A stretch of DNA of 64,000 bases from Serinibacter arcticus (lineage in GTDB: Bacteria; Actinomycetota; Actinomycetes; Actinomycetales; Beutenbergiaceae), in the NCBI RefSeq assembly GCF_003121705.1, contig NZ_PYHR01000002.1, positions 2,666,001 through 2,730,000 on the forward strand, given 5' to 3'. Every line of letters starts with the position of its first letter. Positions within the stretch are counted from its first letter, which is position 1. The notes under the pieces are model-generated. The model was not told the DNA's origin and made no database searches. It worked only from the letters and a program-made list of their open reading frames with translations. Shown here in pieces: positions 1 through 9,032 of the stretch. A program made the translations under genes and the position numbers.

Positions 1-2892
1 GTGCGCGGCCTCCTCCAGCGCGAGGTCGGACCACGGCCGGGCCGACAGCTCGATCCCCAGCTGCGGCTCGCGGCCTCGCCGGACCTCGCCGACCTCGATC
101 ACCAGCGGCCCGTCGGGCAGCGCGATCTCGGCGCGGGTCACACCGCGACGGGCGCCGTTCTCCTGCGGGTGCGTGTAGCGCGTCTGCAGCTCGCCGAGCG
201 TCCGCTCCCACGCGCCGCCGCGGGCCGCGCGGCCGGAGTCCGCGTAGGACTCCTCGGGGCCGAACCCGTGCCAGGCGACGCGGGCGTCGTCGGGCACGTC
301 GACGTCGAGCACCAGCAGCAGGCCGAGCCGCGCCACGCTCTCGGGCCAGCGCCCCTCGGGGTCGATGGTCACGTGGAGGTCGACGGCGTCGCTCCCGTCC
401 GCGACCGGCCGCCACGTGTAGGCGGTGCGGAAGCCAGCACCCGTGGTCGGGCCAGCCGTCCGCGCCTCGACGCTCACGGCCTCGTCGCGCACCGCGGCCC
501 GGACCTTCCGCTCCGCCAGGAGGTGGAGGCCGACGCTGCGCCACCGCTCCTCGTCCGAGGGGCCGGTCCACATCCCCGAGCGCCGGTCGTTGTCGGTCGG
601 GGCGCGCCACGCGTCGACGCGGAGCTCCTCCACGCCGAGGCCGAGCAGCTGCGTCAGCGATCCGCGACGGTCGAACCGCGCACCGCCGGCGACGAGCGCG
701 CCGTCCGCCTCCGCCGTCGCACGTCCCGTGGCGGGAGCGAGCGCGGCGGGGGCGGCGAGGAGCACCTGGCCGCTCGCGATGGCGTCGCCGTCCGCGAGCC
801 ACTCGCGCTCGAGGCCGCGGGCCTCGCGCTGCACGGCGGCGAGGGTCCACCAGACGGGCGCGTCGCCGTCGTGCGGCACCGCGAGGTCCGACGGCGGGGC
901 CACGCGCGCGGACGCCCCGGGCTCCAGGTGGAGGTCGATCTCGCCGGCGGCCAGCGTCTCCTCGCCCCGGTGCGCCGTCCACGTGAACGCCAGGTGCGAG
1001 GTGTCGCGGAAGGAGTACCGGTTGCGGACCAGCAGCGCGGCGCCGTCGTCGGTCGGGTCGAGCCGCACGGGCGTGAACACCGCCGCGGTCTCGATCAGCG
1101 ACGGCGCGGGGGTGCGGTCGGGCAGGACGAGTCCGTCGGCGATGAAGGTCCCGTCGTGGAACCGCTCGCCGAAGTCGCCGCCGTACGCGTGGAACTCGCG
1201 GCCCTGCTCGTCCGTGCGCAGCAGGCCGTGGTCGATCCACTCCCAGATGAAGCCACCCATGAGGCGCGGGTAGCGGTCGAACAGCGCGTCGTAGTCGCTC
1301 AGCCCGCCCGGGCCGTTGCCCATGGCGTGCGCGTACTCGCACTGCAGGAACGGCATCCGGCGACGGCGGGCGTCGAGGTCCGCGCGGGCGAGCGGCGCCT
1401 CGACGCCGCGGCCGATGAGCTCGGTCTCCTGGCTCGTGGCGTACATCCGCGAGTAGACGTCGACCTCGTCGCTGGAGTAGTCGCCCTCGTAGTGCACGGG
1501 GCGGGTCGGGTCGAGCTCGCGGACGCGGTCGGCCATCGCGGCGATGTTGATGCCGCGGCCGGCCTCGTTCCCGAGCGACCACATCACGATGCTCGCGTGG
1601 TGTCCGTCGCGCTTGACCATGCGGGTGACGCGGTCCACGAGGACGTCCGTCCACGCGGGGTCGTCCATCGGGTTGCCGTCCCAGGTGAACGTCTCGAAGG
1701 AGGCGCCGTCCTCGGTGGTCGCCTTCATCGGGAGCCCGACGTTGCCGACGTTCTCGAACCCGTGGGTCTCGAGGTCGTTCTCGTCGATGACGTAGAGGCC
1801 GTACCGGTCGCACAGGTCGAGGAAGTGCGGGTGCGGCGGGGAGTGGCTCGTGCGGACGGCGTTGACGTGGTGCTTCTTCATCAGCAGCACGTCCTCGAGC
1901 ATCCGCTCGGGCGTCACGGAGCGGCCGCGCAGCGGGTCGAACTCGTGCCGGTTCACGCCGCGGAGCTTGACCGGCCGACCGTTGACGAGGAACACGGCGT
2001 CCTCGATCGTGATCCGGCGGAAGCCGACGTCCAGGCGCACGGTCTCGCCGGCGGTGGTGACCTCGACGGCGTACAGGCGCGGCGTCTCGGCGCTCCACGG
2101 CTCGACGGCGACCTCCACGGCGGTGGACGCGTCGGCGTCGACACCGAGCTCGGCGATCCGCACGCGGACCGCCGCGGGGTCGATGCGCCCACCCAGCAGC
2201 GACTCGGCGGTGACGGCGAGGCTGCCCGTCCCGGTCGTGTGGTCGTAGTCCGCGACGACGGCGACGTGGTCGAGCCCGTCGACCGGCCGGTGCTCGAGGG
2301 AGACCGAGCGGAAGATGCCCGAGAGCCACCACTGGTCCTGGTCCTCGACGTAGGACAGGGCCGACCACTTCGTCACGCGCACCGCCAGGAGGTTCTCGCC
2401 GGGCTGCACGCGCGCGGTGATGTCGACCTCGGTGGGCAGCCGGGAGCCGTGGGAGTGGGCGATCGACTCGCCGTTGAGCGCGACCTCGAACCACGAGTCC
2501 ACGCCCTCGAAGCGGAGCAGGGTCGCGCCGTCGGCGGGCCAGTCCTCCGGGAGCGTGAACGTCAGGCGGTACTCGCCGGTGGGGTTGTCGTCGGGGACGA
2601 ACGGCGGCTCGACCGGGAACGGGAACAGCTTGTTCGTGTAGGCCGGGGTGCCGTAGGGCCAGGCCGTCGGGGCCTCGGCGAGCTGCCAGTGGCCCGGGAC
2701 GGCGAGGACGTCCCAGTCGGCACCGGCGTCGTCGCGCGTCACCCCGGTGTCCGGGTGCGGGAAGAGGCGGAACCGCCACTCGCCGTCGAGCGACCGCGAC
2801 GACGCGGAGGACGCCCCGGTCGGGGGGCGGAAGCGGGGGGCGACAACCCCCAGGGGCGGGCTGACGGTCTCGTGCGTGACGGTGGTGGCCAT
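1..2892 (-). CDS. lacZ: GH2 beta-galactosidase (LacZ-type), C-terminus cut by window edge
   Basis: Hydrolyses terminal beta-galactosides, probably in the cytoplasm since no signal peptide is visible. The ATG at 2892 has a strong AGGAGGAG ribosome site just upstream; 964 codons are visible and the frame is open through base 1, so the C-terminus lies outside. Family GH2 signatures are clear: WSLGNEAG with acid/base Glu443 and LQCEYAHAMGN with nucleophile Glu519, matching E. coli LacZ Glu461 and Glu537. The end of the visible part belongs to the beta-galactosidase small-chain domain. It diverges from the GH51 gene across a 89-bp region with two copies of the cluster operator, so it is likely controlled by the LacI protein at 7970. 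Other GH2 specificities are less likely given the full LacZ-like motif set. Confidence 0.95.
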   Translation of the reverse strand, partial: MATTVTHETVSPPLGVVAPRFRPPTGASSASSRSLDGEWRFRLFPHPDTGVTRDDAGADWDVLAVPGHWQLAEAPTAWPYGTPAYTNKLFPFPVEPPFVPDDNPTGEYRLTFTLPEDWPADGATLLRFEGVDSWFEVALNGESIAHSHGSRLPTEVDITARVQPGENLLAVRVTKWSALSYVEDQDQWWLSGIFRSVSLEHRPVDGLDHVAVVADYDHTTGTGSLAVTAESLLGGRIDPAAVRVRIAELGVDADASTAVEVAVEPWSAETPRLYAVEVTTAGETVRLDVGFRRITIEDAVFLVNGRPVKLRGVNRHEFDPLRGRSVTPERMLEDVLLMKKHHVNAVRTSHSPPHPHFLDLCDRYGLYVIDENDLETHGFENVGNVGLPMKATTEDGASFETFTWDGNPMDDPAWTDVLVDRVTRMVKRDGHHASIVMWSLGNEAGRGINIAAMADRVRELDPTRPVHYEGDYSSDEVDVYSRMYATSQETELIGRGVEAPLARADLDARRRRMPFLQCEYAHAMGNGPGGLSDYDALFDRYPRLMGGFIWEWIDHGLLRTDEQGREFHAYGGDFGERFHDGTFIADGLVLPDRTPAPSLIETAAVFTPVRLDPTDDGAALLVRNRYSFRDTSHLAFTWTAHRGEETLAAGEIDLHLEPGASARVAPPSDLAVPHDGDAPVWWTLAAVQREARGLEREWLADGDAIASGQVLLAAPAALAPATGRATAEADGALVAGGARFDRRGSLTQLLGLGVEELRVDAWRAPTDNDRRSGMWTGPSDEERWRSVGLHLLAERKVRAAVRDEAVSVEARTAGPTTGAGFRTAYTWRPVADGSDAVDLHVTIDPEGRWPESVARLGLLLVLDVDVPDDARVAWHGFGPEESYADSGRAARGGAWERTLGELQTRYTHPQENGARRGVTRAEIALPDGPLVIEVGEVRRGREPQLGIELSARPWSDLALEEAAH

Positions 2893-2907
2893 GTCTCCTC
2901 CTCGAGT

Positions 2908-2925
2908 GCGTTCAACGTTGTACCC
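2908..2925. promoter_or_regulatory. LacI-type operator copy 1 (lacZ/abfA divergent region)
   Basis: Core TTCAACGTTGTA around a central CpG is a partial match to the palindrome TAGTTCAACGTTGAACTA found three more times nearby. It lies just upstream of the lacZ ribosome site. Assignment to the LacI protein at 7970 is by proximity. Confidence 0.6.
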
Positions 2926-2939
2926 TAGCAAGACACTCA

Positions 2940-2957
2940 TAGTCCGACGTTGAACTA
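2940..2957. promoter_or_regulatory. LacI-type operator copy 2 (lacZ/abfA divergent region)
   Basis: TAGTCCGACGTTGAACTA differs at two positions from the inferred consensus TAGTTCAACGTTGAACTA. It lies 25 bases before the GH51 start and 32 bp centre-to-centre from copy 1, close to three helical turns. Confidence 0.75.
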
Positions 2958-2981
2958 GCCAGGTCAGAGAGGACCCGTTCC

Positions 2982-4526
2982 TTGCCTTCCGCACACATCA
3001 CCATCGAGCCCGCGTTCACCGTGGGTCCGGTCCGCCGCGGCACCTTCGGGAGCTTCGTGGAGCAGTGGGGCCGCGCCGTCTACAGCGGCATCTACGAGCC
3101 CGGACACCCGACCGCGACCGAGGAGGGCTTCCGCGGCGACGTCCTCGAGCTGGTGCGCGAGCTGGGCATCTCCACCGTGCGCTACCCGGGCGGCAACTTC
3201 GTCTCCGGGTACCGCTGGGAGGACGGCGTCGGACCGGTCTCCGAGCGTCCGGTGCGCCAGGACCTCGCGTGGCACTCGCTCGAGACCAACGCCTTCGGCC
3301 TGAACGAGTTCATGGCGTGGGCGCGCAAGGCCGAGATCGAGCCGATGATGGCCGTCAACCTCGGCACGCGCGGGCTGCAGGAGTCGCTCGACATCCTGGA
3401 GTACGCCAACGGCACCGAGGCCACGGCCCTGGCCGACCTGCGCCGCAGCCACGGCGTCGAGGACCCGTACGGCATCACGTTCTGGTGCCTGGGCAACGAG
3501 ATGGACGGGCTCTGGCAGATCGGCCACAAGACGGCGCGGGAGTACGGCCGCCTCGCGTCCGAGACCGCGCGGGCCATGCGCCGCGCCCAGGCTGACCTGA
3601 CGCTCGTCGCGTGCGGCTCGTCGTCCTCGAACATGCCGACCTTCGGGGTCTGGGAGCGCGAGGTGCTGGAGGAGGCCTATGACGAGATCGACCTCATCTC
3701 CGCGCACGCCTACTACCGCGAGGAGAACGACCTCGGCTCGTTCCTGGCGAGCGCGCTGGACCTCGACTACTTCGTGGAGTCCGTGGTCGCGACGGCCGAC
3801 GCGGTCGGCGCGGCACGCAAGTCGCGCAAGCGGATCAACCTCTCCTTCGACGAGTGGAACGTCTGGTACCACGAGGAGGAGGACCCGAGCGTGGTCACCG
3901 GCGGGGCCTGGCCGCACGCCCCGCGGATGGAGGAGGACGTCTACACGGTGGCCGACGCCGTCGTGGTGGGCGGGCTGCTCATCGCGCTGCTGCGCAACAC
4001 GGATCGTGTCCACTCGGCCAGCCTCGCGCAGCTGGTGAACACGATCGCGCCGATCATGACCGAGCCCGACGGCCCGGCGTGGCGGCAGACGATCTTCCAC
4101 CCGTTCGCCCTGACGTCGGCGCACGCGCGCGGCGAGGTGCTGCGGGTGGCGATCACCTCCGACACCTACGACACGGCGCGCTACGGCCGCGCCGACCTGG
4201 TCGACGCCGTCGCCACGCACGACGCCACGACCGGCGACGTCGTGCTGTTCGTGATCAACCGCTCGCTCTCCGACGCCACCACCGTGACGCTCGACGCGCG
4301 CGCGTTCGGCGGCGCGAGCGTGGTCGAGGCCGTGACGTACGCGTCGGCGGACCACCACTGGCGCGCGACGGCGGAGGACCCGACCTCGGTGCTTCCCGCG
4401 CCGAACGCGTCCGCGGTGGTCGAGGACGGGCGCCTGCGGGTCGAGCTCCCGGCCGTGTCCTGGAGCATGGTGCGGCTGACGACGGCGGCGGTCGCCCCCG
4501 CGGGGGTCGCCCCCGCGGCGAGCTGA
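2982..4526 (+). CDS. abfA: GH51 alpha-L-arabinofuranosidase
   Basis: Removes terminal arabinofuranose from arabinoxylan or arabinan oligosaccharides, inside the cell (no signal peptide, 514 aa, normal for bacterial GH51). The TTG start at 2982 is chosen because GAGAGG lies about 10 bases upstream and the typical N-terminus follows. Motifs: RYPGGNF near residue 67, FWCLGNEMDG with acid/base Glu173, and SFDEWNVWY with nucleophile Glu291; a C-terminal beta-sandwich ends at about 514. It diverges from the GH2 gene with operator copy 2 immediately upstream and converges on the solute-binding-protein gene, with a perfect hairpin between them. Related GH51 enzymes can also cleave arabinan internally, but the exo-enzyme is the usual case. 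Confidence 0.95.
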   Translation: MPSAHITIEPAFTVGPVRRGTFGSFVEQWGRAVYSGIYEPGHPTATEEGFRGDVLELVRELGISTVRYPGGNFVSGYRWEDGVGPVSERPVRQDLAWHSLETNAFGLNEFMAWARKAEIEPMMAVNLGTRGLQESLDILEYANGTEATALADLRRSHGVEDPYGITFWCLGNEMDGLWQIGHKTAREYGRLASETARAMRRAQADLTLVACGSSSSNMPTFGVWEREVLEEAYDEIDLISAHAYYREENDLGSFLASALDLDYFVESVVATADAVGAARKSRKRINLSFDEWNVWYHEEEDPSVVTGGAWPHAPRMEEDVYTVADAVVVGGLLIALLRNTDRVHSASLAQLVNTIAPIMTEPDGPAWRQTIFHPFALTSAHARGEVLRVAITSDTYDTARYGRADLVDAVATHDATTGDVVLFVINRSLSDATTVTLDARAFGGASVVEAVTYASADHHWRATAEDPTSVLPAPNASAVVEDGRLRVELPAVSWSMVRLTTAAVAPAGVAPAAS

Positions 4527-4560
4527 TCCCGGGCGCACGACGACGTCGCTGACGTCGTCC

Positions 4561-4593
4561 GAAGCCCCGCCGGCCCTCGGCCGGCGGGGCTTC
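4561..4593. terminator. Bidirectional hairpin terminator between convergent genes
   Basis: A perfect 15-bp inverted repeat (arms 4561-4575 and 4579-4593) with a 3-base loop starts 34 bases after the GH51 stop. There is no clear U tract on either side, as is common in high-GC actinobacteria. Confidence 0.85.
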
Positions 4594-4631
4594 GTCGTGC
4601 TCGGGCGGGGGTGGGGTGCCGGGAACGCAGG

Positions 4632-4662
4632 AGCCCCGGACCCGCAGCGCGGATCCGGGGCT
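4632..4662 (-). terminator. Hairpin terminator of the sugar-importer operon
   Basis: Nine-base arms AGCCCCGGA (4632-4640) and TCCGGGGCT (4654-4662) lie 30 bases beyond the stop of the minus-strand binding-protein gene, backing up the hairpin at 4561. Confidence 0.65.
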
Positions 4663-4692
4663 GGTCCCGCGGGCGTGGCGCCCGCACGGCGA

Positions 4693-5997
4693 TCAGTTCA
4701 GCGTCGCCAGCTCGGAGGCGGGGTCGGCGCCGTTGGCGATGTTCTGCAGCACGATGCCGAGGTCGGTCTCGAGGCCGCCGTTCTCCGACGTCAGCTTGCG
4801 CGCGTGGCTGGCGCCCTGGATCGCGTCGGTGACGGCGGCGACGCTCGCCTTTGCCGTCTCCGACTCGTCGTCCGCGAGCTCGACCGTCACGTCGGACGCG
4901 GCGGGGAAGCCCTGCATCATGTCGACCCAGATCTGCTGGCCCTCGCCGACGGCCATGAACTCGGCGAACGTCGCGGCCGCCTCGAGCTTGGCGCCCTCGA
5001 GCTCGCCGCTCAGCGCGATCGCGTAGTCGACGCCCGTCGTCGCCGACGCCTCGTTCTCGCCGAGGGTGGGCATCGGCAGCATGCCGAGCACGTCGTTCTC
5101 GACGGCGCTGCCCGGCGTCTCCGTGTTGTCCGCCAGCGTGGCGCTCACGTGCCACGAGCCGGTCGGCATCGCCAGGGCGCGGCGGGCCATGAAGTAGTCG
5201 TCGCGGGCGGCCGGGTAGGTGACGGTCGACGTCGCGCCGTCCTGGAACACGCCGTCGCTGAACAGGCTCTGCCACGTGGTGGCGGCAGCCACGAGGTTCT
5301 CGGAGTCCCAGTCGAGGTCGCCGGCGGCGGCGGCGTAGACGTCCTCGCCGTCGCCGTACTGGGTGGTCAGCCAGACGAAGAGGTCCGAGGCGTGCCACGC
5401 GTCGGCGGCCCCCATCGCGAACGGCGTGTAGCCGGCGGCGCGCGCCGCCTCGCTGAAGGCCAGGACGCTGTCGAGGTCGGTCGGCAGCTCGAGGCCCAGC
5501 TCGTCGATCAGGGTCTCGTTGTAGAGGAAGAACTCCGAGCCCGCGGTGAGGATCGGCAGCGCGGCGACCGTGCCGTCCGACGTCGTGGTCGACTCGAGCA
5601 GCTCCGGCTTGACCTGGTCGATCCAGTCCGCGGCGAAGTCGTCGGTCGGCAGCGCGTACTCGGCGTAGTCGTCGAAGGCCGAACCGACCTGGATGCCGTA
5701 GATGTCGGGCACCTCACCGGCCAGGATCAGGTTGTCGAGCTCGCCCAGGTAGTTGCTCGCGCCGTCGGCGCCCTGGAAGTCGATCCTGATGTCGGGGTTC
5801 TCGGCCTCGAACGCCTCGACGATCGGGTTCCACTGCTCGGCGGAGGGGATCCAGGTGCGGAAGGTGAGGGTGACGGAGCCGTCCTCGGCGACGTCGTCCC
5901 CCGAGCCGCCGCCGCAGCCGGCGAGGACGAGGGCGGCCGTGAGGGCGGTGGCGGTGATGCTGGTGGCGCGCAGGCGCCGGGAGCGGACGGGGTTCAT
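4693..5997 (-). CDS. Sugar ABC transporter substrate-binding lipoprotein (CUT1)
   Basis: Extracellular solute-binding protein, 434 aa, tethered to the membrane as a lipoprotein; it delivers a sugar ligand to the two permeases encoded just upstream. ATG at 5997 is the start because AAGGAGGA lies directly before it; an open extension back to 6060 has no comparable site. The signal peptide MNPVRSRRLRATSIT leads to lipobox LVLAGC, then a Gly/Ser spacer, then the family 1 binding-protein fold (VTLTFRTWIPSAEQWNPIVEAFEAENPDI). It is last in the importer operon, 46 bases after permease 2. The ligand cannot be read from sequence; the GH2/GH51 neighbours and shared operators suggest a galactoside or arabino-oligosaccharide. 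No ATPase gene is nearby. Confidence 0.92.
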   Translation of the reverse strand: MNPVRSRRLRATSITATALTAALVLAGCGGGSGDDVAEDGSVTLTFRTWIPSAEQWNPIVEAFEAENPDIRIDFQGADGASNYLGELDNLILAGEVPDIYGIQVGSAFDDYAEYALPTDDFAADWIDQVKPELLESTTTSDGTVAALPILTAGSEFFLYNETLIDELGLELPTDLDSVLAFSEAARAAGYTPFAMGAADAWHASDLFVWLTTQYGDGEDVYAAAAGDLDWDSENLVAAATTWQSLFSDGVFQDGATSTVTYPAARDDYFMARRALAMPTGSWHVSATLADNTETPGSAVENDVLGMLPMPTLGENEASATTGVDYAIALSGELEGAKLEAAATFAEFMAVGEGQQIWVDMMQGFPAASDVTVELADDESETAKASVAAVTDAIQGASHARKLTSENGGLETDLGIVLQNIANGADPASELATLN

Positions 5998-6043
5998 GAA
6001 TCCTCCTTGATCGATGACAGGTGTGTCGGGATGAGGGGTGGGG

Positions 6044-6843
6044 TCAGCTCTTGACGGCACCGGCGGTGATGCCCGCCTGGAGGTACCGCTGGCTGAAGAG
6101 GTAGACGATCACCGAGGGGATCGTCATGAGGATCAGGCCGGCGTACAGCTGACCGATCTGCTCCTGGCTCATGCGCTCGAACTGCAGGAGCGAGATCGCC
6201 TGGGTGACCGGGTACATGCCCGGGTCGGAGATGAGCAGGTTCGGCAGCAGGTACTCGTTCCACGAGTACACGAACGACAGGACGGCGATCGTCGCCAGCG
6301 CGGCCCCGCTGAGCGGCAGGAAGATCCGCCAGAAGATGCCGAACATCGAGCTGCCGTCGAGCGTCGCCGCCTCCACCAGCTCGTGCGGGATGCCGTCGAA
6401 GTGGTTGCGCATGAGCAGCAGCATCACCACGACGTTGAACGCGACCAGCGGCAGGATCACGCCGATGTAGGTGCCGCGCAGGCCGATGGTGTTGATGGTC
6501 GCGAAGAGCGGGGTCACCACCGAGGCCACGGGCACCGCGAGGCAGATCAGCAGCACGCGGTACAGGACCGTGCGGCCGCGGAACTGCATCTTCGAGAACG
6601 CGAAGGCAGCCACGCTGGCGATGATCACGATGATGACCGTCGTCCCCCGGCGAGGAGGAAGCTGTTGCCGATGGCGGCCCAGTAGTCGAAGTTGTCGTGG
6701 TTCAGCACGGCCGAGTAGTTGCCCCAGCCGCCGACGTCGAAGGACTTCACGATGGCGACGACGATCGGGTACATCCACATCGCGACGAGGATGCCGATGG
6801 CGGCGTACATCGCGGTCCACGCGAGGAGACGCTTCTTCCGCAT
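6044..6843 (-). pseudogene. ABC sugar permease 2 (MalG-type), frameshifted at a C5/G5 run
   Basis: Second inner-membrane permease of the CUT1 importer. The first part reads from ATG 6843 (MRKKRLLAWTAMYAAIGIL, first membrane helix) to NSFLLAGG, then fails. The rest resumes in another frame as GTTVIIVIIASVAAFAFSK and runs to the stop at 6044, including the EAA loop ELVEAATLDGSSMFGIFWRIFLP. The break falls in five C on the plus strand at 6644-6648; one more base there would give a continuous 266-aa protein, normal for the family. Start is 3 bases after the stop of permease 1. Intact neighbours, a perfect family match on both sides and the homopolymer location make a sequencing or assembly error at least as likely as true inactivation. 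Confidence 0.85.
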
Positions 6844-6846
6844 GAC

Positions 6847-7716
6847 TCACTTCTCCCGGTTCGAGACGCGCATCTGCGCGAGGGCGAGGGCGAAGGCGAG
6901 CGCGAGGATGATCACGCCGATCGCCGAGGAGTAACCGGCCTCGCGGCCCTGGCGCTCCTGGTAGAGGAACGTGCTCAGGACGTGCGTCGAGACGCCCGGC
7001 CCACCCATCGTCGTCAGCCAGACCGTGTCGAAGGTCTTCAGCGAGCCGACGATCCCGAGCAGGATCAGGACGTTCGTGGTGCCGCTGAGGGATGGGATCG
7101 AGATCGCGACGAGGCGACGCCACCAGCCGGCGCCGTCGATCTCCGCCGCCTCGTAGAGCTCCTCCGGGATCGACATCAGGCCGGCGTAGTAGACCATCAT
7201 CGAGAAGCCCATCCACGAGAAGATCCCGATGATCGCGATCGACACGATGCCCAGATCGGCCCCGAGCCACTGGACGATGTCTCCCTCGCCGAGGATCCCG
7301 AGGCTGCGCAGCGTCTCGTTGAGGGAGCCGTAGTTCGCCTCGAAGATGAACTTGAAGACCGTGGCGATGATCGCCGGTGCCATCGCGATCGGCAGGAAGA
7401 ACACGGCCTTGAAGACGTTGCTCCCCGGGATCCGCTCCTTCGCGATGACGGCGACCAGCAGGCCGAGGACCGCCTGCAGCACCACGGTGATCACCATGAA
7501 GACCGCGGTGTTCCGCAGCGCGATGTAGAAGGTGCGGTCCTGGAACATCTGGACGTAGTTGTCGAGGCCGACGAACTCCATCCGGGTCAGCCCGTTCCAG
7601 TCGGTCGTGCTCGCGTAGAGGGCGAAGCCGATCGAGTAGTAGAGGAGTCCGCCCGCGATGAGCACGACGGGTGCGACGTAGAGGTAGGGCGTCCACCGCC
7701 CACCGAATGTCTTCAT
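6847..7716 (-). CDS. Sugar ABC transporter permease 1 (MalF/UgpA-type)
   Basis: Inner-membrane permease of 289 aa that pairs with permease 2 to form the transport channel. About six membrane helices are visible, starting with TPYLYVAPVVLIAGGLLYY, and the cytoplasmic EAA loop reads ELYEAAEIDGAGWWRRLVAISIPSL, which docks the ATPase. ATG 7716 has GGAGGGCTTGGC directly before it; a longer frame back to 7753 is not needed. First gene of a three-gene operon (permease 1, permease 2, binding protein). Operator copies 3 and 4 lie upstream, copy 3 against the ribosome site, so repression by the divergent LacI protein at 7970 is likely. The ATPase must be encoded elsewhere, as with shared MsmK-type subunits. 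Confidence 0.93.
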   Translation of the reverse strand: MKTFGGRWTPYLYVAPVVLIAGGLLYYSIGFALYASTTDWNGLTRMEFVGLDNYVQMFQDRTFYIALRNTAVFMVITVVLQAVLGLLVAVIAKERIPGSNVFKAVFFLPIAMAPAIIATVFKFIFEANYGSLNETLRSLGILGEGDIVQWLGADLGIVSIAIIGIFSWMGFSMMVYYAGLMSIPEELYEAAEIDGAGWWRRLVAISIPSLSGTTNVLILLGIVGSLKTFDTVWLTTMGGPGVSTHVLSTFLYQERQGREAGYSSAIGVIILALAFALALAQMRVSNREK

Positions 7717-7727
7717 GCCAAGCCCTC

Positions 7728-7745
7728 CAGTGCAACGTTGAACTA
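7728..7745. promoter_or_regulatory. LacI-type operator copy 3 (importer operon)
   Basis: CAGTGCAACGTTGAACTA has two mismatches to TAGTTCAACGTTGAACTA. It overlaps the region just before the ribosome site of permease 1 and a possible -10 (TAGTTC on the minus strand), as expected for a steric repressor site. Confidence 0.75.
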
Positions 7746-7797
7746 CGAAGCACGGCGACAGGGTCGAATCTCGGATCCGCCGGTGGTGGCCGGACCG

Positions 7798-7815
7798 TAG
7801 TTCGACGTTGAACTG
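7798..7815. promoter_or_regulatory. LacI-type operator copy 4 (importer/regulator divergent region)
   Basis: TAGTTCGACGTTGAACTG is the best palindrome of the set, with outer arms AGTTC and GAACT. Its centre is 70 bp from copy 3, so looping or cooperative binding is possible; it may also serve autoregulation of the LacI gene at 7970. Confidence 0.75.
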
Positions 7816-7969
7816 AACGTGTTCTGGGAGCGTAGCACAGCCGCTCGGGACGGCCGCCGCGAGTCGGGTCGCCGCGTCATTGCGCCGTTCGCGGCCCGTC
7901 GAGCCTCCTACACTGAGGGTCAGGGCGCGGCGAAGCGGCCCGTCGGTGGGTCGGAGCTACGGAGGTCGG

Positions 7970-8962
7970 ATGGCGCGCGTCAGACTCGTCGACATCGCCC
8001 AGAAGGTGGGCGTGAGCACGAAGACCGTGTCGAACGTCGTGAACGGCACCGGCTGGGTCGGTGAGAACGTCCGGGCCCAGGTGCTCGCGGCGATCGACGA
8101 GCTCGGCTACCGGCCCAACCTCGCCGCGCGGCAGCTGCGGAGCGGCTCCAGCGGGCTCCTCGGACTCTGCGTGCCCAACCTCCAGGAGCCGTACTTCGCC
8201 GAGTTCGCCTCCGAGCTCGTCGACGCGGCCCAGGTCCGTCGTCTCACCGTGCTCGTCACCCAGAGCAAGGGCGACCGCGCGGTGGAGCTGGACATGCTCG
8301 ACGGCACGAGCCTGCCCGCCCTGGACGGGCTCGTCTTCAGCCCCCTCGCCGTCACGCCCGACGACGTCCGCAGCCGTCGCAGCACCGTCCCGCTCGTGCT
8401 CATCGGCGAGCACGGCGAGACGCTCGCCTCCGACACCGTCTGCCACGTCGGTCCCGACAACGCCGCCGCTGCCGAGCACGCGACGCGCTACCTGCTCGAG
8501 TCGGGTCGCCGTCGCATCGCCGCGATCGGCCTCCAGACGCACGTCGCCGACACCGCCGTCCGTCGCTTCGAGGGCTACCGCCGCGCGCTGGCGACGGCGG
8601 GGGTCGAGCTCGACCCGGACCTCCTGATCGAGGTCGAGCGCTACAACCGCGCCGAGGGGTCGCAGGCCATCGAGCGGCTGATCGCCCGCGGGGTCCCGTT
8701 CGACGGCGTCTTCTGCTTCACCGACACGCTCGCCTTCGGCGCCCTCCACACGCTCGGGATGCACGGGATCGCGGTGCCGGACGACGTCATGCTCGTCGGC
8801 TACGACAACATCGACGAGAGCCGTTTCACGGTCCCGCCGCTGACGACCGTCGACTCGGGGGTCTCGAAGGCCTGCTCGCTCATCCTCGACGTGCTCGCGG
8901 GGACGAACGAGATCCCGACGGACGGCCGGATCACCGTGCCGCACGAGCTCGTCGTGCGCTGA
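7970..8962 (+). CDS. LacI-family transcriptional regulator
   Basis: Sugar-responsive DNA-binding repressor, 330 aa, normal for the family. The N-terminal HTH is ARVRLVDIAQKVGVSTKTVSNVVNG (residues 2-26) with the hinge following; residues 60-330 are a periplasmic-binding-protein-like effector domain ending in the usual ITVPHELVVR. ATG 7970 is chosen because GGAGG lies 5 bases upstream and the HTH starts right after; an open extension back to 7880 would add a non-conserved stretch. It is divergent from the importer operon. The four TAGTTCRACGTTGAACTA-like sites in front of lacZ, abfA and permease 1 are its probable targets; this is inferred from position and from the CpG-centred palindrome typical of LacI proteins. 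Confidence 0.93.
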   Translation: MARVRLVDIAQKVGVSTKTVSNVVNGTGWVGENVRAQVLAAIDELGYRPNLAARQLRSGSSGLLGLCVPNLQEPYFAEFASELVDAAQVRRLTVLVTQSKGDRAVELDMLDGTSLPALDGLVFSPLAVTPDDVRSRRSTVPLVLIGEHGETLASDTVCHVGPDNAAAAEHATRYLLESGRRRIAAIGLQTHVADTAVRRFEGYRRALATAGVELDPDLLIEVERYNRAEGSQAIERLIARGVPFDGVFCFTDTLAFGALHTLGMHGIAVPDDVMLVGYDNIDESRFTVPPLTTVDSGVSKACSLILDVLAGTNEIPTDGRITVPHELVVR

Positions 8963-9032
8963 GACCGCTGCTCGCCGGACCCGACTCGTTAGCCTGACCC
9001 CGACCACGTTCGCACGACGTCGGGGGAGCGCC

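Noticed and set aside
1-2928. 975-aa plus-strand open frame opposite the GH2 gene
   Set aside because: Composition is Arg/Gly/Val/Pro-rich with no family pattern; it is the mirror frame of a clear beta-galactosidase, a usual artefact at about 74% GC.
7880-7914. Promoter of the LacI gene at 7970 (TTGCGC and TACACT)
   Set aside because: The spacer would be 23 bases, too long for a standard sigma-70-type promoter; TACACT alone may still be a -10.
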